From: Lachnospiraceae bacterium
GTDB lineage: Bacteria > Bacillota > Clostridia > Lachnospirales > Lachnospiraceae
DNA length: 64,000 nucleotides
Direction of reading: 5' to 3'
Assembly (NCBI GenBank): GCA_015057555.1
Contig: SVEC01000005.1
Coordinates: 62,001-126,000 of the forward strand
In this document: piece by piece, positions 50,639 to 61,164 of the stretch
Layout: every line of letters begins with the position of its first letter
How positions within the stretch are numbered: the stretch's first letter is position 1
Program-made: the position numbers and the translations under genes
The notes under the pieces: generated by a model
Databases searched by the model: none
What the model was told of the DNA's origin: nothing
What the model saw: only the letters and a program-made list of their open reading frames with translations

Positions 50639-51481
50639 TTATTTTTCTTCCCATGAAACAAATATTTTATATAAGATACGCTTTATATCTATTTTTCTTC
50701 GAATCTTATTTCCACAAAATTCACATACACCATAGCTCATTTCTTTTCCACAAGAAGGACACCTCATTCTGAAATTACTTGCATAAGTGTAGACGGATTT
50801 TTTTAGTTCTTCATATTCTGATATACTTTCATCCACAGTTATCTTTTTGTCAGTATATCTCTTACCATCGAAGGTTTTGTAAAGTATTTTAAGGCACTTA
50901 TCACCCTCATCGAGTCTATAAATTATATGTACAGGTTCCAGGTAATCATTCAGCTTCCCTGCCTCTATATATTTTTCTAGCTTATGATTCTGTATGCACT
51001 CTCTTAATATATATCTGGTACTGTTTTCCTTACTCTCTCTATCCATTAAATTTTTCAGGCCCTTAACTAGTGTTACAGGCAACAAGAATACCCCTGCCAT
51101 TCCCCCAAGTGTGAGAGCAACATCTACACCTGATATATCCTCATAATAACCTATTTCCCCTAGAAAACCCGCATCAAATATATTGGCTGTATAAAATTTG
51201 TCATTATATCTAACAACTATCCTTCCTCGCCTTTTTCTTATGTCACTAATCCTTGCATCAAGTATTGCTGCTACACCAACAAGAGCAAATTCTATGCCCA
51301 TAACAACAAATACAGTTATACCGCCATCCACCAAATCTTTTTTATGTAACGAGGTGCCTACAAATATTGACAATACAGGGAATATCATTATTACTACTGC
51401 TACCCATTTTAATATTTTCCCTATCTCTGGTATTGTCCAAGCTGGATAACCACATACTGTAATTTTACTTTCCTGTTTCAT
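50639..51481 (-). CDS. Membrane protein with C-terminal zinc ribbon (paralogue 2)
   Basis: A 280-residue protein built like the one at 47812-48540: two membrane helices (about 26-45, 56-77), a charged cytoplasmic part that contains LTLGGMAGVFLLPVTLVKGL, a stretch ECIQNHKLEKYIEAGKLND and a zinc ribbon (CPSCGKEMSYGVCEFCGNKI) near the C-terminus. An extra ~20 basic residues follow the ribbon. It heads the group of exported-domain proteins; the arrangement suggests one duplicated cassette. Confidence 0.75.
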   Translation of the reverse strand: MKQESKITVCGYPAWTIPEIGKILKWVAVVIMIFPVLSIFVGTSLHKKDLVDGGITVFVVMGIEFALVGVAAILDARISDIRKRRGRIVVRYNDKFYTANIFDAGFLGEIGYYEDISGVDVALTLGGMAGVFLLPVTLVKGLKNLMDRESKENSTRYILRECIQNHKLEKYIEAGKLNDYLEPVHIIYRLDEGDKCLKILYKTFDGKRYTDKKITVDESISEYEELKKSVYTYASNFRMRCPSCGKEMSYGVCEFCGNKIRRKIDIKRILYKIFVSWEEK

Positions 51482-51587
51482 ACTAACTCTCCCTCTAATT
51501 AATTTGCTTTATGATTTATGTAGATAATAAATATACGAAGTAAATGCGTTTTATTATGGTGAATTTTTTTAAGCTCTTCTAAAACAA

Positions 51588-51614
51588 AAGAGGCTGTCAT
51601 ATAAACAGCCTCTT
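51588..51614 (-). terminator. Terminator after fba
   Basis: AAGAGGCTGT (51588-51597) pairs with ACAGCCTCTT (51605-51614); the minus strand then reads TTGTTTTAG. Confidence 0.9.
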
Positions 51615-51630
51615 AGAAATCAAAAATTTA

Positions 51631-52494
51631 TTAAGCCTTACCTACAGAACCGAAAAGCTCCATCTTCTCCTTAACAGTTGCCTTAATAGCCTCTGCACCT
51701 GGAGCAAGAAGCTTACGTGGGTCAAAGCCCTTACCCTCGAGGTCCTTACCAGCCTCGATGTACTTTCTAGTAGCTTCCTGGAATGCAAGCTGACACTCAG
51801 TGTTAACGTTAATCTTTGATACACCAAGTGAGATAGCCTTCTGAATCATCTCTGCTGGGATACCAGTACCGCCGTGAAGAACGAGTGGCATATCACCAGT
51901 CTTCTGCTGAACTGCATCAAGAGTCTCAAAGCTAAGACCTGCCCAGTTCTCTGGATACTTACCGTGGATGTTACCGATACCAGCTGCAAGCATAGTTACG
52001 CCAAGGTCAGCGATCATCTTACACTCATCTGGATCTGCACACTCACCAGCACCTACAACTCCGTCTTCCTCTCCACCGATTGAGCCAACCTCAGCCTCGA
52101 TTGAGATACCCTTCTCCTCACAAATCTTAACAAGCTCAGTAGTCTTAGCTACGTTCTCGTCGATTGGGTAGTGTGAACCATCGAACATAACTGATGAGAA
52201 GCCAGCCTCGATACAAGCTAAAGCTCCATCATAGCTACCGTGATCAAGGTGAAGTGCTACAGGAACAGTGATATTAAGCTCCTCAAGCATACCATTAACC
52301 ATACCTACGATAGTCTTATAACCACACATATACTTACCAGCGCCCTCAGAAACACCTAAAATAACAGGTGAGTTGAGCTCCTGTGCTGTTAAAAGAATTG
52401 ACTTTGTCCACTCAAGATTGTTGATGTTAAACTGACCTACAGCATACTTTCCAGCCTTAGCCTTAGTTAACATCTCTTTTGCTGAAACTAACAT
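51631..52494 (-). CDS. fba: Class II fructose-1,6-bisphosphate aldolase
   Basis: A 287-residue zinc-dependent aldolase of glycolysis. Zinc and catalytic landmarks are seen: LHLDHGSYDGAL (the zinc His and catalytic Asp), VGSIGGEEDGVVG, AGIGNIHGKYP, LHGGTGIPAEMI and INVNTECQLAF. ATG 52492-52494 with GGAGG; the in-frame codons further upstream fall inside the leader. It is a single-gene unit with a strong promoter, in keeping with a highly expressed enzyme, and uses the preferred codons more than its neighbours. Confidence 0.97.
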   Translation of the reverse strand: MLVSAKEMLTKAKAGKYAVGQFNINNLEWTKSILLTAQELNSPVILGVSEGAGKYMCGYKTIVGMVNGMLEELNITVPVALHLDHGSYDGALACIEAGFSSVMFDGSHYPIDENVAKTTELVKICEEKGISIEAEVGSIGGEEDGVVGAGECADPDECKMIADLGVTMLAAGIGNIHGKYPENWAGLSFETLDAVQQKTGDMPLVLHGGTGIPAEMIQKAISLGVSKINVNTECQLAFQEATRKYIEAGKDLEGKGFDPRKLLAPGAEAIKATVKEKMELFGSVGKA

Positions 52495-52523
52495 TTTGAT
52501 TCCTCCATTATTTCTTATATTTT

Positions 52524-52561
52524 GTTGCGTCAATTAAGAATTTGAAAATTCATATCGCAAC
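52524..52561 (-). promoter_or_regulatory. Hairpin in the fba leader
   Basis: GTTGCG (52524-52529) and CGCAAC (52556-52561) enclose GAATTT/AAATTC, giving a hairpin in the 5' leader about 30 bases before the fba ATG. It may stabilise the transcript. No riboswitch class fits. Confidence 0.4.
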
Positions 52562-52573
52562 ACGGTTGTAGTC

Positions 52574-52602
52574 ATTATACAATAGGTTATCTAATAATTC
52601 AA
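52574..52602 (-). promoter_or_regulatory. Promoter of fba
   Basis: The minus strand has TTGAAT (52597-52602), 17 bases, a perfect TATAAT (52574-52579). The leader is about 73 bases. Confidence 0.88.
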
Positions 52603-52622
52603 GATAATACTTACCCAAAAAG

Positions 52623-52662
52623 AGACGTTGCTAAAGGCAGCTTCAAAGTCTTAGCAACGTCT
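52623..52662 (-). terminator. Terminator after uvrA
   Basis: AGACGTTGCTAA (52623-52634) pairs perfectly with TTAGCAACGTCT (52651-52662); the minus strand continues CTTTTTGGG. Confidence 0.9.
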
Positions 52663-52671
52663 AATATTTTA

Positions 52672-55503
52672 TCACTCCAAATATTTCTTCAAATACTTTC
52701 CAGTGTATGACTTTTCACATTTAGCCACTTGCTCCGGTGTTCCCTGGGCAACTATGGTTCCGCCACCCTCTCCACCTTCTGGTCCAATGTCGATAATGTA
52801 ATCCGCCACCTTGATAACATCAAGATTATGCTCGATAACTACAACAGTGTTACCGCCCTCACTAAGCTTTCTAAGGATATCCACCAGTTTGTGAACATCA
52901 GCAAAATGAAGTCCTGTAGTTGGTTCATCAAGAACATAAATAGTCTTACCAGTGCTTCTTCTACTAAGCTCTGTGGCAAGCTTTATACGCTGTGCCTCAC
53001 CACCAGAAAGTGTGGTTGATGGCTGACCAAGCTTAATGTAACCAAGACCCACATCCTGAAGTGTTGATATTTTACGAAGTACAGATGGAACATTTTTAAA
53101 GAATTCACATGCTTCATCTACAGTCATATTAAGCACATCATAAATGCTTTTGTCCTTGTACTTAACCTCCAGGGTTTCACGATTATATCGCTTTCCTCGA
53201 CACACCTCACAAGGCACATAAACATCTGCCAGGAAATGCATCTCTATCTTGATTATACCATCACCCTTACATGCCTCACAGCGACCACCGGATACGTTGA
53301 AGGAAAAACGTCCCTTGCTGTAGCCCATAGCTTTTGCGTCCTTTGTTCCTGCGAACAGGTCTCTTATCAAATCAAATACACCTGTGTATGTAGCAGGGTT
53401 TGAACGAGGGGTTCTACCTATAGGGGACTGGTCAATATTGATAATCTTATCAAGCTGTTCTATACCCTCTATCCTGTCATGCTTACCTGCCTTAATTTTT
53501 GCTCTGTTAAGCTTTCTAGCCAGCTTCTTGTAAAGAATCTCGTTAACCAGAGAGCTCTTTCCTGAACCAGACACACCTGTTACACAGGTCATAACGCCTA
53601 AAGGTATATCTACATCAATATTCTTAAGATTATTCTGTCTGGCACCACTTATAGTAAGGTATCCTGTCGCCTCCTTACGTTCTGTTGGCACAGGTATCTT
53701 TTTTCTTCCACTAAGATAATCTCCTGTGACAGATTCCTTACATGCCATAATATCCTCTGCGGTTCCCTCTGCTACAACTTCTCCACCTAATGAACCTGCA
53801 CCTGGACCAATATCTATGATATGGTCTGCCGCAAACATAGTATCCTCATCATGCTCTACAACAAGAAGTGTATTCCCCAAATCTCTAAGTTCCTTTAGGG
53901 CTGATATAAGCTTGTCATTATCTCGCTGGTGAAGTCCAATGCTTGGCTCATCTAGAATATACGCTACACCAACCAAACCAGAACCAATCTGGGTTGCAAG
54001 TCTTATACGTTGAGCCTCTCCACCGGAAAGAGTACCTGTTGCACGAGACAGATTAAGATAATCAAGTCCTACATTAATAAGGAAGCCTATACGAGCCTTT
54101 ATCTCTCTAAGTACCTGGTCACCGATAATCCTCTGTCTTTCATTAAGCTCTAAACTATACAAGAATTCATGTAGCTTGGTAATAGACATATCTGTAACAT
54201 CAAATATATTCTTATCTCCTACAGTTACTGCTAAGGATTCTGGCTTAAGTCTCTTACCTCCACAAGCCTCACAAGGTACTGTAGTCATATATTCCTCGTA
54301 CTCTTGTCGCATAGACTCTGCACCAGTTTCCCTATATCTTCTCTGAACATTCTTTAGCAGTCCTTCAAATTCGGTATAATACTCTGTATTACCATATCTA
54401 GAGCTTTCATAGTACACCATAATTTTTCTTCCACCGGTTCCATAGAGAATTACATCTCTGTGTTCTGGTGACAAATCCTGAAATGGCACATTAAGGGGCA
54501 CTCCATACTCTCTACTTAAAGCCTCTAGCACAGCATGGGTGTAGCTTCCTTTCTTTCCACTGGATTGCCAGCCTATAACAGCTATGGCACCTTCTTCTAT
54601 GGAAAGTTTAGTATCTGGAATCATAAGCTCGATATCGAACTCACTTTTAAAGCCAAGACCTGTACAGCAAGGACAAGCACCGAAAGGATTATTGAAGGAA
54701 AAGCTTCTAGGCTCTATCTCATCTATGCTGATATTACAGTCCGGACAGGAAAAGCTATCCGAAAACCTAAGCATATCTCCACCTATAACATCCACCTTAA
54801 GAATACCCTCTGACATCTTAAGAACAGTCTCGATGGAACCTGCTAGTCTGCTTTCTATCCCCTCTCTAACTGCAAGTCTATCCACAACTATGTCAATGTT
54901 ATGCTTCTTATTCTTATCAAGTATTATCTCCTCACTAAGCTCATACAAGCTACCATCAACTATGGCACGAACGAAACCACTTTTTCTAGCCTGAGCTAAA
55001 AGCTTGGAATGCTCTCCCTTTCTACCTCGAACCACTGGAGCCAAAAGCTGAAACTTTGTACCTTCTGGCAGCGTCATAAGTTCATCCACCATTTGGTCCA
55101 CAGTCTGACGAGCTATCTCCTTGCCACACTTAGGACAATGTGGTATACCCACCCTGGCATACAAAAGCCTAAGGTAGTCATATATCTCCGTAACTGTTCC
55201 TACAGTAGAACGAGGATTCCTATTAGTAGACTTCTGGTCTATGGAAATAGATGGTGAAAGACCATCTATCTTGTCCACATCCGGCTTGTCTGCCAATCCA
55301 AGAAACTGTCTGGCGTAGGAGGAAAGCGACTCCATATATTTTCTCTGCCCCTCGGCGTAAATGGTATCGAAGGCCAGAGATGATTTACCAGAACCAGACA
55401 AGCCTGTAAGAACTACAAACTTGTCTCTTGGTATCTTTATATCTATATTTTTTAGATTGTGCTCTCTTGCACCCTGTATCTTAATATACTTATGCTCACT
55501 CAT
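52672..55503 (-). CDS. uvrA: Excinuclease ABC subunit A
   Basis: A 943-residue UvrA of nucleotide excision repair. Two ABC modules are seen: Walker A motifs [16 protein letters not shown] (near 35) and [13 protein letters not shown] (near 645), signature motifs [10 protein letters not shown] (twice), and the zinc fingers [12 protein letters not shown]...[12 protein letters not shown] and CEACKGDG...CEVCRGKR. Length and all domains are normal. It follows a small membrane protein gene and uvrB in the same direction. Confidence 0.98.
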   Translation of the reverse strand: MSEHKYIKIQGAREHNLKNIDIKIPRDKFVVLTGLSGSGKSSLAFDTIYAEGQRKYMESLSSYARQFLGLADKPDVDKIDGLSPSISIDQKSTNRNPRSTVGTVTEIYDYLRLLYARVGIPHCPKCGKEIARQTVDQMVDELMTLPEGTKFQLLAPVVRGRKGEHSKLLAQARKSGFVRAIVDGSLYELSEEIILDKNKKHNIDIVVDRLAVREGIESRLAGSIETVLKMSEGILKVDVIGGDMLRFSDSFSCPDCNISIDEIEPRSFSFNNPFGACPCCTGLGFKSEFDIELMIPDTKLSIEEGAIAVIGWQSSGKKGSYTHAVLEALSREYGVPLNVPFQDLSPEHRDVILYGTGGRKIMVYYESSRYGNTEYYTEFEGLLKNVQRRYRETGAESMRQEYEEYMTTVPCEACGGKRLKPESLAVTVGDKNIFDVTDMSITKLHEFLYSLELNERQRIIGDQVLREIKARIGFLINVGLDYLNLSRATGTLSGGEAQRIRLATQIGSGLVGVAYILDEPSIGLHQRDNDKLISALKELRDLGNTLLVVEHDEDTMFAADHIIDIGPGAGSLGGEVVAEGTAEDIMACKESVTGDYLSGRKKIPVPTERKEATGYLTISGARQNNLKNIDVDIPLGVMTCVTGVSGSGKSSLVNEILYKKLARKLNRAKIKAGKHDRIEGIEQLDKIINIDQSPIGRTPRSNPATYTGVFDLIRDLFAGTKDAKAMGYSKGRFSFNVSGGRCEACKGDGIIKIEMHFLADVYVPCEVCRGKRYNRETLEVKYKDKSIYDVLNMTVDEACEFFKNVPSVLRKISTLQDVGLGYIKLGQPSTTLSGGEAQRIKLATELSRRSTGKTIYVLDEPTTGLHFADVHKLVDILRKLSEGGNTVVVIEHNLDVIKVADYIIDIGPEGGEGGGTIVAQGTPEQVAKCEKSYTGKYLKKYLE

Positions 55504-55559
55504 TTTAAATCTCCGTTACTAATTACTCATCTTATGCATAACTTGCTTTCCAAGTAGCT

Positions 55560-55820
55560 CTACTTTGATAGCTTATCCATATATTTCTTAACAGTCTTCT
55601 CTATATCAATCTTTTCCTTATTATCGAGAACCATTAGAGTTATCACCATACCAAGAACAAACATAGCCATAAGAATAGTCACAACTACACATCTTCTCTT
55701 CTTACAGCACATAAGCTCCTCTGCCTCAATAATATCCTGATAGTCCAGCACATCTTCCACGTCCTCCATAGGGATGTCTGTTCTCATAGAAATCTCTACA
55801 ATCATATCTTCTCTTTCCAT
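55560..55820 (-). CDS. Small single-helix membrane protein between uvrB and uvrA
   Basis: 86 residues. The N-terminal half is acidic (MEREDMIVEISMRTDIPMEDVEDVLDYQD), with two Cys and a basic stop (CCKKRRC), then one membrane helix (VVVTILMAMFVLGMVITLMVL, about 46-67) and a short external tail. ATG 55818-55820 with GGAGG; a first ATG five codons upstream overlaps that site. It is unknown but firmly inside the uvrB-uvrA transcript. The acidic half looks like a small helical adaptor. Confidence 0.75.
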   Translation of the reverse strand: MEREDMIVEISMRTDIPMEDVEDVLDYQDIIEAEELMCCKKRRCVVVTILMAMFVLGMVITLMVLDNKEKIDIEKTVKKYMDKLSK

Positions 55821-55845
55821 AATACACTCCTCCATATACTTAAGT

Positions 55846-57843
55846 CTAATCCAAATCTCTAAGGTGTACCTTTAGAACCTTTAACTCATCTCTAAGCTTA
55901 GCCGCCTCCTCGAAGTTAAGCTCTGCTGCAGCCTTATTCATCTTCTTAGTAATTCGTGCAATCTCTTCCTTAAGCTCTTTGGCAGTCATAGACTCAGGAT
56001 CCTTAACTGACTTCATTCGCTTGTCCTCCTTAGCCTGGTCTGTATCCACCTCTAAGGTTATTATGTCACGAATCTCCTTTTTAATACTTTCAGGAGTGAT
56101 ACCATGTTCCTTATTATAAGTGTCCTGTATGGCTCTTCTTCTATTAGTCTCCTTAATAGCCACATCCATAGACCTGGTAATGGTGTCTGCATACATTATA
56201 ACGTAACCCTCAACATTTCTAGCTGCACGTCCTATAGTCTGAATCAATGAAGTCTCAGAACGAAGAAAGCCCTCCTTGTCTGCATCAAGTATGGCCACCA
56301 ATGTAATCTCCGGGATATCCAACCCCTCTCTAAGAAGGTTTATACCCACCAGAACATCAAAGACTCCCATACGAAGGTCACGAACTATCTCTATACGTTC
56401 TAATGTATCAATATCTGAATGCAAATATTTTACTTTTATGTCAAGCTGACGCATATATTCAGTTAAATCCTCAGCCATACGCTTCGTCAAGGTTGTAACA
56501 AGAATCTTATGACCTAAAGCCACCTCCTTGTTTACCTCTGCAATCAGGTCATCTATCTGACCCTCTACTGGTCTAACCTCTACCAATGGGTCCAAAAGTC
56601 CTGTAGGTCTTATAACCTGCTCAGCACGATTCTCCTCATGCTCCTTCTCATAATCTGAAGGTGTAGCAGATACATAAAGAATCTTGTCCACTCTCTCCTC
56701 AAATTCACCAAAATTTAGAGGCCTGTTATCAAGGGCTGATGGAAGTCTAAATCCATAATCCACCAAAGTCTGCTTTCTGGCCCTGTCTCCCGCGTACATG
56801 CCCTTAACCTGAGGCAAGGTTATATGGGACTCATCAATAATCAACAAATAATCATCTTCAAAAAATTTAAGCAACGTATTCGGAGTAGCCCCTGGCTCCA
56901 TACCAGCCAGCACTCTGGAATAGTTCTCCACTCCAGAGCAAAAGCCTGTCTCTCTAAGCATCTCCATATCAAACTGAGTTCTCTCAGATATTCTCTGAGC
57001 CTCAAGAAGCTTGTCGTTGGACTTAAAATATTCCACTCGCTCCTTCAGTTCCTTCTCTATCTCCACAATAGCTCGCTTAATCTTCTCATCTGCCACAACA
57101 TAGTGAGACGCAGGAAATATGCAAGCAAAGTTGAGACTTCTCTTAATCTCCCCTGTAAGTGGGTCAAACTCCATAATTCTATCTATCTCATCACCGAAGA
57201 ACTCAACCCTTATGGCATCCTCAAAGGTAGACACTGGAATAATATCCAGTACATCACCCTTAACCCTGAATGTGCCTCTGGCAAAATCCATATCATTCCT
57301 AGTGTACTGAATATCTATAAGCTGTCTTATGACCTCATCTCTATCCTTCATCATACCCGGACGAAGAGACATCATCATAGACTTATAATCTTCGGGGTCA
57401 CCTATACCATAGATGCAGGAAACTGAGGAAACCACTATTACATCATTTCTCTCAATAAGAGCCGCTGTGGCACTGTGTCTCATCTTATCTATCTCGTCAT
57501 TAACAGAAGAATCCTTGGCAATATATGTGTCAGTGGATGGCACATATGCCTCTGGCTGATAATAATCATAATAACTGACAAAGTACTCCACAGCATTATG
57601 AGGGAAGAAAGCCTTGAATTCACTGTAAAGCTGAGCTGCCAAGGTCTTATTGTGAGCCAATATGATGGTAGGCTTATTTAATTTTGCAATAACATTAGCC
57701 ATAGTAAAGGTCTTACCTGAGCCAGTAACACCAAGTAATGTCTGCTGCTTCTTACCCTCTTCAAAACCCTTAACCAAGGACTCTATGGCCTCTGGTTGGT
57801 CGCCAGTAGGTGCATATTCAGAAACTAATTCAAAATGGTCCAC
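55846..57843 (-). CDS. uvrB: Excinuclease ABC subunit B
   Basis: A 665-residue UvrB helicase-like damage-verifying subunit. Motif [14 protein letters not shown], the beta-hairpin region [18 protein letters not shown], motif II-type IDESH, motif VI-type QTIGRAARN and the C-terminal UVR motif ([26 protein letters not shown]) are intact. It starts at GTG 57841-57843 behind AAGGAGGG. It leads the uvrB-small-uvrA operon below an SOS box. Confidence 0.98.
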   Translation of the reverse strand: MDHFELVSEYAPTGDQPEAIESLVKGFEEGKKQQTLLGVTGSGKTFTMANVIAKLNKPTIILAHNKTLAAQLYSEFKAFFPHNAVEYFVSYYDYYQPEAYVPSTDTYIAKDSSVNDEIDKMRHSATAALIERNDVIVVSSVSCIYGIGDPEDYKSMMMSLRPGMMKDRDEVIRQLIDIQYTRNDMDFARGTFRVKGDVLDIIPVSTFEDAIRVEFFGDEIDRIMEFDPLTGEIKRSLNFACIFPASHYVVADEKIKRAIVEIEKELKERVEYFKSNDKLLEAQRISERTQFDMEMLRETGFCSGVENYSRVLAGMEPGATPNTLLKFFEDDYLLIIDESHITLPQVKGMYAGDRARKQTLVDYGFRLPSALDNRPLNFGEFEERVDKILYVSATPSDYEKEHEENRAEQVIRPTGLLDPLVEVRPVEGQIDDLIAEVNKEVALGHKILVTTLTKRMAEDLTEYMRQLDIKVKYLHSDIDTLERIEIVRDLRMGVFDVLVGINLLREGLDIPEITLVAILDADKEGFLRSETSLIQTIGRAARNVEGYVIMYADTITRSMDVAIKETNRRRAIQDTYNKEHGITPESIKKEIRDIITLEVDTDQAKEDKRMKSVKDPESMTAKELKEEIARITKKMNKAAAELNFEEAAKLRDELKVLKVHLRDLD

Positions 57844-57886
57844 AATATCCCTCCTTATCTATTATATTATTTGAAAATCCTATATT

Positions 57887-57895
57887 ACTATACCA
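57887..57895 (-). promoter_or_regulatory. Extended -10 promoter of uvrB
   Basis: The minus strand reads TGGTATAGT, an extended -10 element, about 45 bases before the uvrB start codon. No good -35 is seen, which is usual for extended -10 promoters. Confidence 0.6.
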
Positions 57896-57924
57896 CAATC
57901 ATTTTTAAATGTACAGAACAAAAT

Positions 57925-57936
57925 GAACATTTGTTC
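57925..57936. promoter_or_regulatory. LexA (SOS) box of the uvrB-uvrA operon
   Basis: GAACATTTGTTC is an exact match to the Gram-positive LexA/DinR core GAAC-N4-GTTC. It lies within a wider inverted repeat (ACAGAACAAA / TTTGTTCTGT, 57913-57939), upstream of the uvrB -10. SOS induction of this operon is the standard arrangement in Firmicutes. Confidence 0.85.
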
Positions 57937-57952
57937 TGTCTTTACCTAGAAA

Positions 57953-57982
57953 AAAAGCTCCTCCAAAAAAGGAAGAGCTTTT
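57953..57982 (-). terminator. Terminator after the PanE-like gene
   Basis: AAAAGCTC pairs with GAGCTTTT, with an inner TCC/GGA stem and A-rich loop; the minus strand continues TTTTCTAGG. Confidence 0.82.
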
Positions 57983-57997
57983 ATCAATATTGGCTAC

Positions 57998-58951
57998 CTA
58001 GAATCTCTCCTCCATAGCCTTTATTAGAGAATAAATCATAGTATGTACAGGAACTGCAACATTACACTGTGAAGCGATAGCAAGCAAGCTTCCTGTCATT
58101 GTATCTATTTCAGTCTTCTTATTCTTCTTAATATCCTGAAGTGTAGATGAACGATGTGCTCCTGTTACAGGAATCATCTCATTGAACAAATAATCTCTGT
58201 AATCATCTGCATTATCCCAATTAGTTCTACAACCTGCTGCTTTAATAACAGTAAAGGTCTCTTCAATAAGAACATCCATCATAGAGTGAGCATAGTCTGA
58301 AGCAGCCAACTCACCATAGGACATATCTAGAATTGCCCCAAGTGGATTAAGAGTAGTGTTATAGATAAACTTGTCCCATAAAGCAACAGAAATATCCTCA
58401 TCTACCTGAGCCGGAAGTCCTGATCTATTTATAGCCTCAGCAAGTGGTCGAATCACCTCTAAATCACCACCATAGATTGAACCGAAAAGTATAGGTGCCT
58501 GATGTGCTGTAACTGTACTTTCATTCGGCATCTCTCTCTTAAATCCGGTAATAACTCTACTGTGATATAAGCTCTCTTCATGGAAATACTCAAGGAATGG
58601 TGTCTCGTAGCCCATACCATTCTGCATAAACACAATAACACCACCGTCCTTCATACAAGCCTCTGCCTCCGAAAGCTTAGTGGCAACCTCCAGGTTCGCA
58701 GTTGTCTTGGTTGCAATTATAACATAGTCATAAGCATCTTTAGGAAGCTTAGCGTATTCATCATATACACCAACCTGCCCCTGAGCTATAGTTACATTAC
58801 CAAACATACCCTTTCTGGCAATTCCACCATTTTGAATAGCCAGCTTTCTGGCAAATGTAGATGTAATAAAATCCACATCAACATTGCTACACTTAAGAGA
58901 TGCACCAACGCCTATACCAACCGAACCTGCACCAATAATTAATACCTTCAT
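57998..58951 (-). CDS. 2-dehydropantoate 2-reductase family protein
   Basis: A 317-residue PanE/ApbA-like enzyme. The N-terminal Rossmann motif is GAGSVGIGVGASL; then VIIATKTTANLE (the catalytic Lys lies in this segment) and the C-terminal helical domain with KFIYNTTLNPLGAIL, in which the conserved Asn and the N-P-L pattern of ketopantoate reductases are visible. It reduces ketopantoate in pantothenate synthesis or a related 2-oxo acid. It is downstream of the GH13 gene by 16 bases and probably co-transcribed, an unusual pairing. GGGGG precedes the ATG. Confidence 0.88.
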   Translation of the reverse strand: MKVLIIGAGSVGIGVGASLKCSNVDVDFITSTFARKLAIQNGGIARKGMFGNVTIAQGQVGVYDEYAKLPKDAYDYVIIATKTTANLEVATKLSEAEACMKDGGVIVFMQNGMGYETPFLEYFHEESLYHSRVITGFKREMPNESTVTAHQAPILFGSIYGGDLEVIRPLAEAINRSGLPAQVDEDISVALWDKFIYNTTLNPLGAILDMSYGELAASDYAHSMMDVLIEETFTVIKAAGCRTNWDNADDYRDYLFNEMIPVTGAHRSSTLQDIKKNKKTEIDTMTGSLLAIASQCNVAVPVHTMIYSLIKAMEERF

Positions 58952-58967
58952 AATTTTACCCCCATTT

Positions 58968-61070
58968 CTACTTATCGTATCTAAGCACTATAGCTGATAT
59001 TTTTGGAGCCTTAAGAGTAAGGGTATTATTCCTTACAATAAACTCCTCTTTATCAAGGACATAGCCCTCTTCTGTAGTTAACATAACTCTTGTAAGTCTG
59101 GATCTATCTGGTATTCCTAATCTACTTACATGTATGCTAATATCTCTATCCTCGTAATCATTATTCATAATAACAATCACTGCCTGCTTGTCTGTAAATC
59201 TACCATAGCTAACTAGCTTATATGCCCCGTGTAAGAACATTACTGAGCCCTTCATAAGAGCTTCACTATCCTTGTGAATCTTAATAATATCCTTATGGAA
59301 CTGAATTAGCTCCATATCCTCTCTTCCCCACGGATAGGTTCTTCTATTGTCTGGGTCAGTCCATCCACATAGACCAGCCTCATCACCATAATAAATGGTT
59401 GGTGCACCAGGCCAGGTCATCTGAAAAACAACTGCCTCTCTAAATACACCCTTATTGATATATTCACCTGCCGCCTCCGGCCCTATGGTGTGTATTCTAC
59501 CAACTCTTCTGTTGGTTCTAGTCAAGAATCTGGAGTGGTCATGGTTAGACAACTCATTCATAGCTATCTCTAAGGAGTTCTGGTTAAATCTAGACATATG
59601 ATGTCTAAGGGAGCCCGTAAATGCATCCGGGTTACCAAGCAAATCGCCTCTAAACTCATCACTATGTTTTTCAACTCCAGTCAAAAACCAAGTGATAGGC
59701 TCCATAAATGCATCGTAGTTCATAACTGTATCCCACTGGTCACCTAGCAACCAGTTCTTTGCATCACCATAATGCTCAGCTAAGATAATAGCCTCTGGGT
59801 TAGCAGCCTTAACTCTCTTACGGAAATCTCTCCAGAATCTGTGGTTATACTCCTCTGTATAACCTAGGTCAGCTGCCACATCAAGTCTCCATCCATCACA
59901 GTTATACGGTGGAGAAACCCACTTCTCACCTATTCTCATAATATATTCATAAAGCTTCTCTGACTCCTCATAATTAAGCTTAGGAAGAGTATCATGTCCC
60001 CACCAACCATTGTAGGTGCCATTATAAGGCCACTGCCACTGGTCCTGGAATTTAAAGAAGCTTCTGTAAGGACTTGCTCCATCTACAAAAGCGCCCTTCT
60101 CATATCCCTCCTGATTCTCATAGATACATTCTCTATCCAGCCACTTATTAAAGGAACCACAGTGATTGAATACACCATCTAGGATAATCTTCATACCACG
60201 CTTGTGAACCTCCTCAACAAGCTTGGCAAATAAAGCATTACTTGCCTCAAGATTTTCCTTGTTAGTAACTCTGGTAATATACCTAGAGGATTCCTTATTG
60301 TTCTTAGACCACTCAGGGAGACAATCTCCCTCATCCTTTACTATAACTCCAAAATGTGGGTCTATATAATCATAATCCTGAATATCATACTTATGATTAG
60401 AAGGTGATACAAATATAGGGTTAAGATAAATTACATCTACACCCAAATCCTGTAGATAATCCAGCTTATTCATAACACCCTGAAGGTCACCACCATAGAA
60501 GGAACGAACATCCATATTGTCAGGATATTTGAACCAATCTGTTATCCTTCTGGTACCCTCACCTATATAACAGTACTCGTTATCAAGCACATCATTACTT
60601 TCGTCTCCATTACAAAATCTATCTACAAATATCTGATAGAACACGGCACCCCTAGCCCAGCTAGGAACCTTAAAGTCAGGGAATATCTGGAAGTTGTAAT
60701 CTGGATTTACATTCTTCTGCGAACCCAGCTTATTATAATAGCACACCACGTTTCCAGCTTGAATCTCAAAATAGTAATTCAAATCTTCATCAACATTCTC
60801 AATCTTATAAGAATAGTAATCAAAGAGGTAATCCTTACTTTCCACAGTCATAAGATGTCTATCACCGTTACATATAAGATAAACTCTATCAACATTGTCA
60901 GCTGCAGTTCTAAATCTTAGGGATACATCTCCTCCCTTTTCCACCTCTGCAGGACTTCTATAATATTCAGTTCCATCAGCAAAAAGTGCCGCAAGGTTAA
61001 GCGCTGACTTTGTGTTAAATATATAATCAAAGGTCTTTCTAGCTTTTGATATTCTATCCGTCATAGACAT
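58968..61070 (-). CDS. GH13 alpha-amylase/neopullulanase-type enzyme (cytoplasmic)
   Basis: A 700-residue glycoside hydrolase of family 13. A CBM34-like beta domain comes first (about 1-135), then the catalytic barrel: ILDGVFNHCGSFN (region I), GWRLDVAADLG (nucleophile Asp), ILAEHYGDA (acid/base Glu) and NELSNHDHSRF (stabilising Asp), and a C-terminal beta domain. CBM34 plus barrel is the plan of neopullulanase, maltogenic amylase and cyclomaltodextrinase. No signal peptide, so it acts on imported maltodextrins. GGAGG precedes the ATG. Promoter at 61114-61142. Confidence 0.93.
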   Translation of the reverse strand: MSMTDRISKARKTFDYIFNTKSALNLAALFADGTEYYRSPAEVEKGGDVSLRFRTAADNVDRVYLICNGDRHLMTVESKDYLFDYYSYKIENVDEDLNYYFEIQAGNVVCYYNKLGSQKNVNPDYNFQIFPDFKVPSWARGAVFYQIFVDRFCNGDESNDVLDNEYCYIGEGTRRITDWFKYPDNMDVRSFYGGDLQGVMNKLDYLQDLGVDVIYLNPIFVSPSNHKYDIQDYDYIDPHFGVIVKDEGDCLPEWSKNNKESSRYITRVTNKENLEASNALFAKLVEEVHKRGMKIILDGVFNHCGSFNKWLDRECIYENQEGYEKGAFVDGASPYRSFFKFQDQWQWPYNGTYNGWWGHDTLPKLNYEESEKLYEYIMRIGEKWVSPPYNCDGWRLDVAADLGYTEEYNHRFWRDFRKRVKAANPEAIILAEHYGDAKNWLLGDQWDTVMNYDAFMEPITWFLTGVEKHSDEFRGDLLGNPDAFTGSLRHHMSRFNQNSLEIAMNELSNHDHSRFLTRTNRRVGRIHTIGPEAAGEYINKGVFREAVVFQMTWPGAPTIYYGDEAGLCGWTDPDNRRTYPWGREDMELIQFHKDIIKIHKDSEALMKGSVMFLHGAYKLVSYGRFTDKQAVIVIMNNDYEDRDISIHVSRLGIPDRSRLTRVMLTTEEGYVLDKEEFIVRNNTLTLKAPKISAIVLRYDK

Positions 61071-61113
61071 TATGACTTCCTCCCACTAATTAATTAACGA
61101 ATAATTACATTCT

Positions 61114-61142
61114 ATTTTAATACAATATGGAAAAATTAACAA
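61114..61142 (-). promoter_or_regulatory. Promoter of the GH13 gene
   Basis: The minus strand shows TTGTTA (61137-61142), 17 bases, TAAAAT (61114-61119), about 45 bases before the ATG. Confidence 0.65.
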
Positions 61143-61164
61143 GAAATTTATTTGCGCGATGCAA

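Noticed and set aside
52524-52561. Riboswitch in the fba leader
   Set aside because: Only one simple hairpin is present and no conserved aptamer core could be recognised.
56824-57426. 200-residue plus-strand open frame
   Set aside because: It lies antisense inside uvrB, has no good ribosome site, and its composition (Leu/His/Ile-rich) is that of a shadow frame.
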